Source: a virus. From it: 39,815 nucleotides of DNA. The stretch covers positions 1 to 39,815 of the IMG/VR virus record IMGVR_UViG_3300044998_000321, one strand, 5' to 3'. A program made the translations under genes and the position numbers. Below are positions 30,321 through 38,207 of this stretch, piece after piece. Under the pieces are notes generated by a model. The model was not told the origin of the DNA. It saw nothing but the letters and a program-made list of their open reading frames with translations, and did not search any database. Position 1 is the first letter of the stretch. The number at the start of each line of letters is the position of its first letter.

Positions 30321-31736
30321 ATGCCAGCGAACATCCTCAATCTTCCCTGCTATAAGGTATTGAGCATCCAAGAGAACGAGCATGATTACCACATCGACGT
30401 TGAAACGCTGCACGCGCCAACGTCCTGCCCGCACTGCCAGTCGAGCAACCTCGTAGGCTTTGGTCGCCGGGAGCAAATGGTCAAAGACTTGCCTATGCAC
30501 GGGCGGCGGGTCGGTCTATACATCGACACCCGACGCTATCAGTGCCGGGGTTGCGGCAAGACCTTCTATGAGGTGCTGCCCGAGATCGACGAGAAACGCT
30601 TGATGACCAAGCGGCTTGCCCAGTGGATGGGCAAGCAGGCCATTAAGCGCACCTTTGCCAGCATCGCAGAAGAGGTCGGTTGCACGGAGTTCACCGTCCG
30701 ATCCGTGTTCAGCGACTATGTGAACGAGTTGGAAAAGACGATCCGATTCGAGACGCCGAAGTGGATGGGCATCGATGAAATCCATCTCATCAAGCCGCGT
30801 GGCGTGATCGCCAACATCCAGAACAACACCATCGTCGAGCTACTGCCGAACCGCAACAAGGATACCGTGGTGCGCTTCCTGCACCACTTGGAAGGCAAGG
30901 AGCGCATCCAGTACGTCGCCATGGATATGTGGACGCCGTACCGCGATGCTGTCCGAGCGGTCATTCCGCAGGCCGAGATCGTGGTGGACAAGTTCCACGT
31001 CGTCCGTATGGCGAATGATGCGATGGAGCGTGTCAGAAAGAGCTTGCGCGAGTCCTTGACGCCAAAACAACGTCGCGGGTTGATGCACGACCGCTTCGTG
31101 TTGCTCAAGCGCGAGCGCGACCTGAACGACAAGGAACGGTTGAACCTTGACGGCTGGACGAAGAACTACCCGGAGCTTGGTGAAGCCTACCGACTCAAGG
31201 AGCAATTCTTCGGCATCTACGATGCCGCGTCACCAGACGAGGCACAAGCCAAGTTCATCCAGTGGCAGAAGAGCATTCCATCCGAGATTGCAGACGCCTT
31301 CGCTGACATCGAGCGGGCGTGGGGTAACTGGACAATGCCGATCCTCAATTACTTCAATCATCCCGTTACGAACGCCTACACCGAGAGTCTAAACAGCCTG
31401 ATTCGCGTCATGAATCGTCTTGGCCGTGGTTACTCGTTCGAGGCGCTTCGAGCCAAGATTCTGTTCGCCGAGGGCGCTCATAAACACAAGCTGTCGCGGC
31501 CAAAGTTCGAGCGCAAGGAGCGCCGGCAGGTGGAACCGGAGCCGGTCATGATGTACGGACTACCCGGTAACTTCAAGAACTTCGAGATAGGGGAATCATT
31601 GGCTCGCATGGTGCCGAAACCGGCTCCCGAGCCGAAGCCCTATATCCCAAAATCAACCGATTCGGAAAAGCCGGAAAAGAACTACGGCGTCGATATTTCA
31701 ACACTGATCCGCATGATCGAAAACGGTGAGCTATGA
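30321..31736 (+). CDS. tnpA: ISL3-family transposase
   Basis: A 471-aa DDE transposase. An N-terminal zinc finger (CPHCQSSNLVGFG to CRGCGKTF, about 33-75) and an HTH (FASIAEEVGCTEFTVRSVFS) precede the catalytic domain: first Asp in MGIDEIHLIKPRG, second Asp in VVDKFHVVRMAN, Glu in TNAYTESLNSLIRVMNRLGR. The length fits the family. The stop is 30 bases from the right inverted repeat. Coding looks intact, so the element may still be active. Confidence 0.95.
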   Translation: MPANILNLPCYKVLSIQENEHDYHIDVETLHAPTSCPHCQSSNLVGFGRREQMVKDLPMHGRRVGLYIDTRRYQCRGCGKTFYEVLPEIDEKRLMTKRLAQWMGKQAIKRTFASIAEEVGCTEFTVRSVFSDYVNELEKTIRFETPKWMGIDEIHLIKPRGVIANIQNNTIVELLPNRNKDTVVRFLHHLEGKERIQYVAMDMWTPYRDAVRAVIPQAEIVVDKFHVVRMANDAMERVRKSLRESLTPKQRRGLMHDRFVLLKRERDLNDKERLNLDGWTKNYPELGEAYRLKEQFFGIYDAASPDEAQAKFIQWQKSIPSEIADAFADIERAWGNWTMPILNYFNHPVTNAYTESLNSLIRVMNRLGRGYSFEALRAKILFAEGAHKHKLSRPKFERKERRQVEPEPVMMYGLPGNFKNFEIGESLARMVPKPAPEPKPYIPKSTDSEKPEKNYGVDISTLIRMIENGEL

Positions 31737-31743
31737 ACCCGTT

Positions 31744-31766
31744 TCAATCACGAAAATCGGATAGCC
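31744..31766 (-). repeat. ISL3 element right inverted repeat
   Basis: Read on the minus strand it starts GGCTATCCG; matches 27347-27369 at 20/23. Confidence 0.9.
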
Positions 31767-31774
31767 ATCAGCGA
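31767..31774. repeat. Right 8-bp target site duplication
   Basis: ATCAGCGA, identical to 27339-27346. Confidence 0.93.
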
Positions 31775-31928
31775 AAGCAGCTTCTTCCAGCGCGTAGCCT
31801 GCCTGCCCGACTTCCCCCGCGCCATCCGCCTGCCGCGCGCGGAAGGTAGTCGCGGGCACCCGCGCTGGAAAGCGCGCGAGGTCATTGAGTGGGCTGAGCA
31901 GTACCAGGAAGGCAGGAGAACGCCATGA
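31767..31928 (+). pseudogene. 3-prime fragment of IS-interrupted HTH gene
   Basis: Reads ISESSFFQRVACLPDFPRAI, then HPRWKAREVIEWAEQYQEGR and a stop at 31926-31928. It continues the frame of 27219-27346 once the IS and one target copy are removed. Its stop overlaps the next ATG (31925), as is usual for this operon, supporting the reconstruction. Confidence 0.88.
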
Positions 31929-32170
31929 CCGGCTTCAACCCCACCCACTACGTCATGGCCGGTGATGGTCTTGTGGCCAGCATCCTACGTACCGGCAACG
32001 GACGGCCCGGAAGCCCGCGCCGCTTCCTCGTCTACTGGAGCACCAGGGCCGACCTACTCAACCCGCCCAAAATCGAACGCCCAACCGCCCGCCAGGCCTA
32101 CACCGATGCAATGGCCTGGGGTCGGAAGCACTTTGACGCGGTGCGGGTGGAGCGCCGCGCGCGATACTGA
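31925..32170 (+). CDS. Small hypothetical early protein (81 aa)
   Basis: MTGFNPTHYVMAGDGLVASI; beta-rich start, then YTDAMAWGRKHFDAVRVERR. Basic C-terminus. Not recognised. ATGA overlap with the interrupted gene means its translation may have depended on coupling that the IS has now disturbed. Confidence 0.6.
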   Translation: MTGFNPTHYVMAGDGLVASILRTGNGRPGSPRRFLVYWSTRADLLNPPKIERPTARQAYTDAMAWGRKHFDAVRVERRARY

Positions 32171-32181
32171 GTCTTGAAACG

Positions 32182-32718
32182 ATGAAAGCCGCCTACGCAG
32201 ATCCACCGTATCTTGGATGCGCAGTCAAATTCTACGGCGATCTACACAAGGAGGCAGCGGAATACGACACGCCTGATGCGCACCGACTGCTGATAGAGCG
32301 CCTGTGCGATGAGTTCGACACCTGGGCATTGAGTTTGCATGAGCCTGCCTTACGCACGATTCTGCCGATGTGCCCGAATGATGTGAGGGTTGCAGCATGG
32401 GTAAAACCGTTCGTTTCGTTCAAATTTAACGTAACACGTGCTTGGGCGTGGGAGCCTGTGATTTTCAGATTTGCCAGAAATAGGACGCGAGAGCAGGGCA
32501 CCTGGCGAGATTTCATATCCGAGCCGATGGCGATGCGGAGAGGTTTCATTGGAGCGAAACCGGAAAAGTTTTGCTTTTGGATTTTTGATGGGTTGAACCT
32601 CACGCCGGAAGATGAATTTCACGACCTGTTCCCTGGCAGCGGTGCCGTTACCAAGGCTTGGCAGAAATGGAAAGATGCGTACGTGATACCTGAGCAGTTG
32701 AAACTTGAATCCGTATAA
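32182..32718 (+). CDS. Phage DNA methyltransferase-like protein (DPPY type)
   Basis: A 178-aa protein starting MKAAYADPPYLGCAVKFYGD: motif IV DPPY of amino-methyltransferases lies at the N-terminus and a motif I-like DLFPGSGAV near the C-terminus, a permuted order. It is shorter than most stand-alone enzymes and no target-recognition domain is visible. It would methylate adenine N6 or cytosine N4. Base composition is lower in GC than neighbours, suggesting recent acquisition. Confidence 0.8.
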   Translation: MKAAYADPPYLGCAVKFYGDLHKEAAEYDTPDAHRLLIERLCDEFDTWALSLHEPALRTILPMCPNDVRVAAWVKPFVSFKFNVTRAWAWEPVIFRFARNRTREQGTWRDFISEPMAMRRGFIGAKPEKFCFWIFDGLNLTPEDEFHDLFPGSGAVTKAWQKWKDAYVIPEQLKLESV

Positions 32719-32725
32719 GCTGGCC

Positions 32726-32905
32726 ATGGGAGATCATGATGCGGACTGGGCGCTGAATATCCTGCGCGAGGCTGGCGCTAACACGCTCGCCATCCACCGC
32801 CACCCGGTCGATCCCCATCACAACGGCGTGCGCCGGATCGGCCCAGTGCGCGACGCAATGAGCACAGTGCAGTCCCTCAACGCATTCATCAGGAGGAAGT
32901 CATGA
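32726..32905 (+). CDS. Small hypothetical early protein (59 aa)
   Basis: MGDHDADWALNILREAGANT; alpha/beta, ending SLNAFIRRKS. ATG 32726 is chosen; a TTG at 32705 in the end of the previous gene is an alternative. AGGAGG near its own stop serves the following gene, and its stop overlaps the next ATG. Not recognised. Confidence 0.55.
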   Translation: MGDHDADWALNILREAGANTLAIHRHPVDPHHNGVRRIGPVRDAMSTVQSLNAFIRRKS

Positions 32906-33126
32906 CGATGTATTGCGCCTGGTGCGGCTCTGAACGCACCACTGATCCATGCCCGCATTGCGGGCGCACCGGCACGACAGACGTGCCTCCGTCTCAAGAG
33001 CCATGCGCCTACTGCGGCGCACGTCCAACGTGGCCGGTCACCTGGACGGTGGACGGGCAGGAGAGCACCGTTTTTCTGTGCGCCGCCTGCGACGAGCGTG
33101 AGGCACGAGAATTGGTTGAGGAATGA
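32902..33126 (+). CDS. Double zinc-ribbon protein (74 aa)
   Basis: Cys pairs CAWCG, CPHCG, CAYCG and CAAC suggest two zinc knuckles. AGGAGG lies upstream. Its last 16 codons (LCAACDEREARELVEE) are nearly repeated at the end of the following ATP-grasp gene. ATGA overlaps at both ends. Function unknown. Confidence 0.68.
   Translation: MTMYCAWCGSERTTDPCPHCGRTGTTDVPPSQEPCAYCGARPTWPVTWTVDGQESTVFLCAACDEREARELVEE
33076..33093. repeat. Direct repeat, copy 1 (end of zinc-ribbon gene)
   Basis: CTGTGCGCCGCCTGCGAC, exact at 33864-33881, 788 bp apart; weaker similarity continues about 30 bases further (CGTGAG, CAC, TGAGGA). Both encode LCAACD in frame near a gene end. Confidence 0.9.
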
Positions 33127-33923
33127 GATTTATCCTTCAGAAGGACCTCGATATTCATGGTGCGCGAATCTGCGCCTTCGAGCGCAATGCCGTCCGCCAT
33201 GCGGCATTGTTCAACGATTCTGTTCGCGTGGAGCAGGAAATCTCGATCCGAGATTTGCGCAACATTGAAGACTCCTCATGGTCAGATCTGGCCGATCAGT
33301 GCCCGGTCGGGTCTGTTGATTTTGCTCGCGAGTGGATGCGCGTGACCGGCGTTACGGAGCCGGAACCCATTGATTACCCTGAATCGTTGCTTCAATACGG
33401 AGAATCCGTCTTTGGCCGGACTCTCTGCAAGTCCAAGTACGCCGATGTTCCAATCGGAGACTGGATCAAACCGGTACGCACCAAAGCATGGCAAGCACGC
33501 CGGAAAGATGGAACAGATGGCTGCGCGGACGATGAAATCGTCTGGCATTGCAGATGGATTCAAAGGGAACAGTTCATTGCCGAATGGCGTGTCTATGTAC
33601 TCAACGGGGCGATATTAGGCGTTGCAAGGTACGACGAGAACGAAAGCGAGATCGAGCCAGATGCCGCGGCAATGCTGGACCTGGTGCACAAACACAAGGG
33701 TGCGCCATCCGGGTATGCGATGGATGTGGCCTGGATTAGATCAGAGAGCGCAGAAGGACGGCTTGTTGTCGTTGAGATCAACGATGGCTGGTCGCTTGGA
33801 TACTACAAAGGGACATGCTCGCAAGCCGACTATGCGCGGCTGTTGGCAACGAGATGGGGTGAACTGTGCGCCGCCTGCGACAAACGTGAGACACAGGAGA
33901 TAGCTGAGGACGAAGACGTATGA
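33123..33923 (+). CDS. ATP-grasp domain protein (R2K/DUF4343-like)
   Basis: A 266-aa protein resembling the R2K ATP-grasp clade found in phages and conflict systems: AEWRVYVLNGAILGVARY and LVVVEINDGWSLGYYKG form the ATP-grasp core with the metal-binding Glu-Ile-Asn. ATP-grasp enzymes ligate carboxylates to amines through acyl phosphate; the substrate here is unknown. Its C-terminus (LCAACDKRETQEIAED) duplicates the end of the upstream zinc-ribbon gene, implying cassette insertion. ATGA overlap with both neighbours. Confidence 0.78.
   Translation: MRFILQKDLDIHGARICAFERNAVRHAALFNDSVRVEQEISIRDLRNIEDSSWSDLADQCPVGSVDFAREWMRVTGVTEPEPIDYPESLLQYGESVFGRTLCKSKYADVPIGDWIKPVRTKAWQARRKDGTDGCADDEIVWHCRWIQREQFIAEWRVYVLNGAILGVARYDENESEIEPDAAAMLDLVHKHKGAPSGYAMDVAWIRSESAEGRLVVVEINDGWSLGYYKGTCSQADYARLLATRWGELCAACDKRETQEIAEDEDV
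33864..33881. repeat. Direct repeat, copy 2 (end of ATP-grasp gene)
   Basis: Exact copy of 33076-33093 in the same reading frame; together the pair brackets the ATP-grasp gene. Confidence 0.9.
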
Positions 33924-34378
33924 CACCCACCACCCTCCAAGCGCTTCGCCGCCTGTCGTTTTTCTCGGTAGAGGAGGCCGCTTCCATGATCGGCGGCGTG
34001 TCTGCACGATCCTGGCAATACTGGGAGCGGGGTGAGCGGCGCATCCCCGATGACGTCATTGAGACCATGCGCCGCCTGTGCGCGTGGCGACAGCAGGCCA
34101 TCGCCATGACGGATGCACAGATGCGCACGTTACAGGACCGCTACGGTGGGGGCCACGGCATGACGCTGGTGTGGTATCCGACGCTCGATGACTGGCTCAC
34201 CCTGCCAGGACGGGAACCGCTGTTCTGGAGGCCGCATTGCTCCGTTGTTGCCGAGCTTGCGGCGCGTCATGGCGCGCAGGTCATCGCATTCGACAGAGCA
34301 GACTATACCGCCTGGCTTTCCGGCCGCGCCGACAGCGAGGCCATGCGCAGCCAGTGGGCAGCAGAGCGTGCGGCCTAG
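33920..34378 (+). CDS. Aca2/YdiL-like HTH protein
   Basis: A 152-aa protein. FSVEEAASMIGGVSARSWQY and ERGERRIPDDVIETM match the YdiL/DUF1870 HTH family, which includes Aca2, the repressor of anti-CRISPR operons. The C-terminal half (LVWYPTLDDWLTLPGREPLF) also has the Aca2-like tail pattern. It is the last gene of the early operon, the usual Aca position. ATGA overlap with the ATP-grasp gene. It converges with the holin gene, with only 6 bases between stops and no clear terminator. Confidence 0.8.
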   Translation: MTPTTLQALRRLSFFSVEEAASMIGGVSARSWQYWERGERRIPDDVIETMRRLCAWRQQAIAMTDAQMRTLQDRYGGGHGMTLVWYPTLDDWLTLPGREPLFWRPHCSVVAELAARHGAQVIAFDRADYTAWLSGRADSEAMRSQWAAERAA

Positions 34379-34384
34379 CAACCA

Positions 34385-34888
34385 TCAGCTTCGCCGTCCC
34401 TCTGCGTCCTTGATCTTCTCGGCAGTGCGGTATGCCCCCAGGCCGAGCATCCCAAAAAGCACCTGCATGGTGATGGTGGTGTCCAGGGCCGGGAAGGGGC
34501 CCGCGTAGCCGACCAGGACGGACACGAAGCGCAGTAGTGGCTCCACCACAGCCGCGTAAGCGAACGCCACGCCACACGTCCAGAGGATGAATGGGCGGGC
34601 CCCGGCTATCCACCAGTTCACCGATTTGGCCTCTTCCTTGGCGACATCAAGTTGCGCCAGTTGCAGCTTGATGTTGTTATCGGCCATGAACTTCTGGAAC
34701 TCGTAGTCCAGCTCCTTCAGCTTGATCATGTCTTCGGCCTTCATGCCCATGAGCGTGCGCTCGATGCCGTCTTTCGTCTTGTCGCTCACCCCCAGCTTGT
34801 CGGCCAGGAAGGCCACGGCAGCACCGGCGATGGGGCCGCCCAAGGCGGTGGCGATGGTGGGCGCGATGGATTTGATGATCTCGTTCAT
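34385..34888 (-). CDS. Holin, 3-TM type
   Basis: A 167-aa protein. The N-terminal segment (APTIATALGGPIAGAAVAFL) is a hydrophobic helix; a charged coiled helix follows (DYEFQKFMADNNIKLQLAQL); then two transmembrane helices (ARPFILWTCGVAFAYAAVVE and TITMQVLFGMLGLGAY). This matches the GTA-holin 3TM family. ATG overlaps the endolysin stop. It is the last gene of the late operon and permits lysin release. Confidence 0.85.
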   Translation of the reverse strand: MNEIIKSIAPTIATALGGPIAGAAVAFLADKLGVSDKTKDGIERTLMGMKAEDMIKLKELDYEFQKFMADNNIKLQLAQLDVAKEEAKSVNWWIAGARPFILWTCGVAFAYAAVVEPLLRFVSVLVGYAGPFPALDTTITMQVLFGMLGLGAYRTAEKIKDAEGRRS

Positions 34889-35421
34889 GCGGCCTCCACG
34901 AATTCCGCAAGCCTGTTCAACCAGCCCGCAGCAAACACAGCCTGGGACTTGTCGTTGGCGATGATGCGGCCCAGGAAGCGCAGGCGGTCGGCCAGCACGA
35001 GCCGGTAGAGCCTGGCCGGGTCGGCCCTGGAGAGCATTTCCCGGGTGCGAGGGCCGATGATGCCGTCTGCGGGCACGCCAAGGGCGCGTTGCAAGGACCG
35101 CACGGCATACCCAGGCCCGCTATGCACGGCGGTATCCACCAGCAGGCCGAGCAATTTCGGCTCCTGCACGGCATCCAGGCCTGGCCGCTGCACGTAGTTG
35201 GCGAAGTAGATTTCCAGCGCCTCCTGCTCGGTCAGCGCCTGGACTTCCGACTCGGTGGCGGGCCGCCCCAGCTTGCGCCAGTCGCCAAGGGTGGCGGCGG
35301 TGATGCCGTATTTCGTCGGCCCGCCACGGTCCGCCGGGTTGTTCGTATAGCCGCCCTCGCGACGGAGGATGTCGGCCAGAATGGGCTGGATGTTCGAGGG
35401 GATGTCCATGTGCTGCTCCAT
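34885..35421 (-). CDS. Endolysin, GH108-type muramidase
   Basis: A 178-aa protein with the glycoside hydrolase 108 start ILRREGGYTNNPADRGGPTK, including the catalytic Glu in the EGGY motif, and a C-terminal peptidoglycan-binding region (QRALGVPADGIIGPRTREML). No signal peptide is seen, so export should depend on the holin. ATG 35421 overlaps the DUF4376 gene stop. It cleaves host cell-wall glycan at the end of infection. Confidence 0.92.
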   Translation of the reverse strand: MEQHMDIPSNIQPILADILRREGGYTNNPADRGGPTKYGITAATLGDWRKLGRPATESEVQALTEQEALEIYFANYVQRPGLDAVQEPKLLGLLVDTAVHSGPGYAVRSLQRALGVPADGIIGPRTREMLSRADPARLYRLVLADRLRFLGRIIANDKSQAVFAAGWLNRLAEFVEAA

Positions 35422-35918
35422 CAAATCGGCCAGCCAATGCGCCAGTCGTATGCGAGCACTTCATCAAACGTCTGACAGGCCCGCACCGCATCGCCATGCC
35501 TTCCTGCCGTACCCGCAATAGCGGCCTCAAGCGCGGCAAGCTGTTGTGCCTTTGCCAACACCTTCGCCACGATTTGATCGAGCGGAACACATCTCACGGA
35601 CGCCTCGGCAGAGAGTACCGGCGCATCTGCCGCGTTGCCCGATTGCTGAAAAGCAAGCGCTTCCGCACGCTTGATCGGCCAGCTTGCCATTTCCGCCGGA
35701 CTGCAACCGCTCACGATTGCATCGCGCAGGCTGGCGGCGTGCGCGTCGATTTCCGCAATGATGCGGGCCTTGCAATCATCCAGCGAATAGTTGTCGATGA
35801 TTTGCTGCACCGATCCATCATCAGAAGCTACCCACACGCCGTTCCGCTGTTCGAGCCAGTGCCCGGCGGCGGCGATGGCCTCATGCAATCCATACCCTTT
35901 TTCGATGTAATTGATCAT
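35421..35918 (-). CDS. DUF4376 tail-fibre-associated protein
   Basis: A 165-aa protein. The middle (EIDAHAASLRDAIVSGCSPA, then WPIKRAEALAFQQSG) is the DUF4376 pattern often found in tail-fibre or fibre-assembly proteins. It follows the collagen-like fibre gene by three bases. A fibre chaperone or attached fibre domain is likely. Confidence 0.78.
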   Translation of the reverse strand: MINYIEKGYGLHEAIAAAGHWLEQRNGVWVASDDGSVQQIIDNYSLDDCKARIIAEIDAHAASLRDAIVSGCSPAEMASWPIKRAEALAFQQSGNAADAPVLSAEASVRCVPLDQIVAKVLAKAQQLAALEAAIAGTAGRHGDAVRACQTFDEVLAYDWRIGWPI

Positions 35919-35921
35919 GCC

Positions 35922-37100
35922 TTACTCCATGAGATAAATCGCCGGGCACACTCCAAAGACACCCGTTACCGATGTCGGAGCAGGGTCTGGCAGCGTCGAT
36001 CCTGACCCGGTTGCGTATAAATAGCTAACGACCGCAGTGCCGTTCGACGCACGGCCCAACGCCGTCTGTATTGAATTTACCGCCGTCGCACGCACCGTTG
36101 CATCAGACGAGGAGATCAGCGAAGCCCAATACAGCACGCCGGGTTCGAGGGTAAAGGACAGCGTTCCGTCTTTATTGCCGGTCGTCCCGGTGTCCAGGGT
36201 TGCGCCGATCGCGGCGAGCAGACTGCCCGGAGCATCATCATCGTTGACTTGCGTGTTGTTATAGATACCGAGATTGGCCGCTCCAGCAGATGCCGTTGTT
36301 ACGCTGATGCGCAGTCCGGTCAGCGCCACCCGTCGCGGCACGACGAACGGCACGAAATATTGCCGCTCAGCCGTCAGCGCCAGCGTCGTCAACGCAACGC
36401 CGGAGACATCCCCGACGATCTTCGGGTTTGCAGATCGCTTCGGATACGCGAATGTTTGCGAAACCCCGATCACTGATCGGGCCGCGTCCTTATCCGCTGC
36501 CGTGAAAAGCGCCGATCCGGTTGCAGTTGCGCCAAGTGTCGTCCGCGCCGTGGGGGCGTCCGCTGCCGTGAAAAGCTCCGACCCGGTTGCGGTTGCGCCG
36601 AGCGTCGTGCGTGCCGTAGGGGCGTCCGCATCATCCAGCAGCGTCCGCGCAAAGCTCGTAAATGTGGTAAGCGCCGCACTCGTCGCACCATTGAAATAGG
36701 GCAGTCTGTTAAATGCAGGCGTCAGCACCGCAATGGCGTTTGTTGCGGCGGTCTTGTCCTGCTTGGCGTTCAGCGCAGCTTGCATCGCTGTGGAGACGGG
36801 CTTTTCTGCATCGCTGGTGTTATCCACATTGCTCAAGCCCACATCGGATTTGGTCAAAATCACGTCCCCGATACGGCCAGCGACACTTAAAACAGGTGGA
36901 TTTGGCCCCGGTGGCCCTTGCGGACCTGGATCACCCTGAGGGCCTTGGGGGCCTTGCGGACCAGGGGCGCCTTGTGGGCCTTGAGGGCCTTGGGGGCCTG
37001 CCGGCCCCTGAGGACCAGGCGGCCCAGGCGGTCCCTGCATGGCCGCTGTTTCCACAATCACCGATTGCGGCGATTCCACGATAAGGGTGTAGTCGTTCAT
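35922..37100 (-). CDS. Collagen-like tail fibre protein
   Basis: A 392-aa fibre. Residues 23-67 are fifteen consecutive Gly-X-Y triplets (GPP, GPQ, GAP, GDP), a collagen-like trimeric stalk. Residues about 130-200 contain tandem repeats [16 protein letters not shown] that are also seen in the other fibre (39050). The C-terminal 190 residues form a beta-rich domain ([20 protein letters not shown]) probably for receptor binding. ATG overlaps the preceding gene stop. Lambda-like phages often carry a second side fibre. Confidence 0.85.
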   Translation of the reverse strand: MNDYTLIVESPQSVIVETAAMQGPPGPPGPQGPAGPQGPQGPQGAPGPQGPQGPQGDPGPQGPPGPNPPVLSVAGRIGDVILTKSDVGLSNVDNTSDAEKPVSTAMQAALNAKQDKTAATNAIAVLTPAFNRLPYFNGATSAALTTFTSFARTLLDDADAPTARTTLGATATGSELFTAADAPTARTTLGATATGSALFTAADKDAARSVIGVSQTFAYPKRSANPKIVGDVSGVALTTLALTAERQYFVPFVVPRRVALTGLRISVTTASAGAANLGIYNNTQVNDDDAPGSLLAAIGATLDTGTTGNKDGTLSFTLEPGVLYWASLISSSDATVRATAVNSIQTALGRASNGTAVVSYLYATGSGSTLPDPAPTSVTGVFGVCPAIYLME

Positions 37101-37456
37101 TTCGTCACCTCGGCCTTGACAATCGCTTGCCCGTAGAGCGGGCTATCCACGCAGCCGTCCGGCCACTCCAGTTCCATGTCCCACGGGTAAGCCTGCTGCG
37201 CGCCGGCGACGGCCAGCGCCGCCGTCTGCGCGGCGGAAAGGTCCAGCCGCACCTGTTTGGGCAGGACGATAGTTGCCGTGAACACGGCCGCCGGCGCGGC
37301 ATCGGTAAGCGCCGCTCTGAGCTGCGCGCGGACGACGGCGCCCGTCAGATCGACGTCAGAACCGTCCGGGTTGCGAAACGTCAAAAGCAGGGAGAAGCAG
37401 GCCCCCTGCTTGATGCGCAAGTCCAACCGCTGCCCGTGTGTGCCAATCACCGCCAT
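37097..37456 (-). CDS. Baseplate/fibre-attachment-like protein (119 aa)
   Basis: [20 protein letters not shown], then [20 protein letters not shown]: this resembles BppU-like N-terminal Ig-type domains that anchor fibres to the tail tip. GGAG lies 7 bases before ATG 37456. It overlaps the collagen fibre start, consistent with being its adaptor. The assignment is pattern-based. Confidence 0.6.
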   Translation of the reverse strand: MAVIGTHGQRLDLRIKQGACFSLLLTFRNPDGSDVDLTGAVVRAQLRAALTDAAPAAVFTATIVLPKQVRLDLSAAQTAALAVAGAQQAYPWDMELEWPDGCVDSPLYGQAIVKAEVTK

Positions 37457-37484
37457 TTCAGTCTCCATCTTCATTGTTTGCCGG

Positions 37485-37625
37485 CTAAAACTGCGGGCAA
37501 GCCTTCGCGCGCGGGTAGAAAACCACGTGCTGGACGCAGATTTCACGCCACGCGCCAGTCTTCGCGTCGAACTCGCCCTCGAAGAAATCATTGGCCGAGT
37601 TCCAGTAGCAGTGCTCGCACAACAT
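37485..37625 (-). CDS. Small Cys-containing protein (46 aa)
   Basis: MLCEHCYWNSANDFFEGEFD, with CEHC and two later Cys (ICVQH, ACPQF) that could bind zinc. TGATG overlap with the XhlA-like gene. Not recognised. Confidence 0.55.
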   Translation of the reverse strand: MLCEHCYWNSANDFFEGEFDAKTGAWREICVQHVVFYPRAKACPQF

Positions 37626-37936
37626 CAGAACAGCCCCGCCTTTCCCGCAATGAACATCGCCGCCGCTGCGGCGCCAGCCCACAGGATGTTCAGTACCCAC
37701 TCTGACACCCGCTCCTGCAACGGCTCCCGCGTCTCGATGGTGCGCAGGCGCTCGTCCAGCTTTTCGATGGCATGGGCCATGCTGTCCAGGGCCGTGCTGG
37801 TGGCGGCCTGCCGCTCTTCCACCAGCGCCAGGCGAGTGACCGCGTTCGCCAATTCCCGCATGATGGTCTTGATCTCGTTCACGTCGCTGCGCAGGATCGC
37901 GATGTGGTGCATGAGCGCGCCGGTTTCTTCAGTCAT
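37625..37936 (-). CDS. XhlA-like coiled-coil membrane protein
   Basis: A 103-aa protein: coiled coil (VEERQAATSTALDSMAHAIE) then one C-terminal transmembrane helix (WVLNILWAGAAAAAMFIAGK), the layout of XhlA/haemolysin-type lysis accessory proteins. GAGG precedes ATG 37936. It could assist host lysis or superinfection immunity; lysis context is only partial because the holin and endolysin are 2.7 kb downstream. Confidence 0.65.
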   Translation of the reverse strand: MTEETGALMHHIAILRSDVNEIKTIMRELANAVTRLALVEERQAATSTALDSMAHAIEKLDERLRTIETREPLQERVSEWVLNILWAGAAAAAMFIAGKAGLF

Positions 37937-37946
37937 TCCTCGATCC

Positions 37947-38207
37947 TCATTGCGGCAAGCGGTAAATTTTGGGGAGCTGTGCGCCCAACAACTCGGCCTC
38001 ATAGCTGCGGCGGCAGTGGTCGCGCTCGATCGGGCGGAAGGTGGCGTCGATCAGCGGCCTCAGAATGCGGCCCGCGAGCCTGCCGCGCTGCTCCATGCGC
38101 CATGCCGCCGCGCTGATGGTCTCGTCCGGGTAGCCGCGCCCCAGGGTGAGCAGCACCCAGGCGAACTGGTCGAAGGCGATGAGGAGGTTGAGCAGGCGCT
38201 GCTTCAT
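37947..38207 (-). CDS. Conserved-looking small late protein (86 aa)
   Basis: MKQRLLNLLIAFDQFAWVLL then TLGRGYPDETISAAAWRMEQ and HCRRSYEAELLGAQLP. This PDET/HC-containing pattern is familiar from small proteins in phage lysis regions, function unknown. ATGA overlap with the nuclease gene. Confidence 0.68.
   Translation of the reverse strand: MKQRLLNLLIAFDQFAWVLLTLGRGYPDETISAAAWRMEQRGRLAGRILRPLIDATFRPIERDHCRRSYEAELLGAQLPKIYRLPQ

Larger units (their letters stand above)
27347..31766 (+). mobile_element. ISL3-family element with passenger genes (4,420 bp)
   Basis: Left end GGGTATCCGTTTTCCGTGAT and right end (complement) GGCTATCCGATTTTCGTGAT match at 20 of the first 23 bases. Both are flanked by ATCAGCGA. 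The element holds an ISL3 transposase gene next to its right end and seven other ORFs, all rightward: a Fic-like gene, a DUF551 gene and five small unknowns. Ordinary ISL3 elements are about 1.3-2.3 kb, so this is a passenger-carrying (transporter) form. Base composition is visibly less GC-rich than flanking phage DNA. It disrupts the HTH gene at 27219-31928. Confidence 0.95.

Noticed and set aside
34376-34390. Bidirectional terminator between the early and late operons
   Set aside because: Only 6 bases separate the stops and no stem plus U-run is visible.
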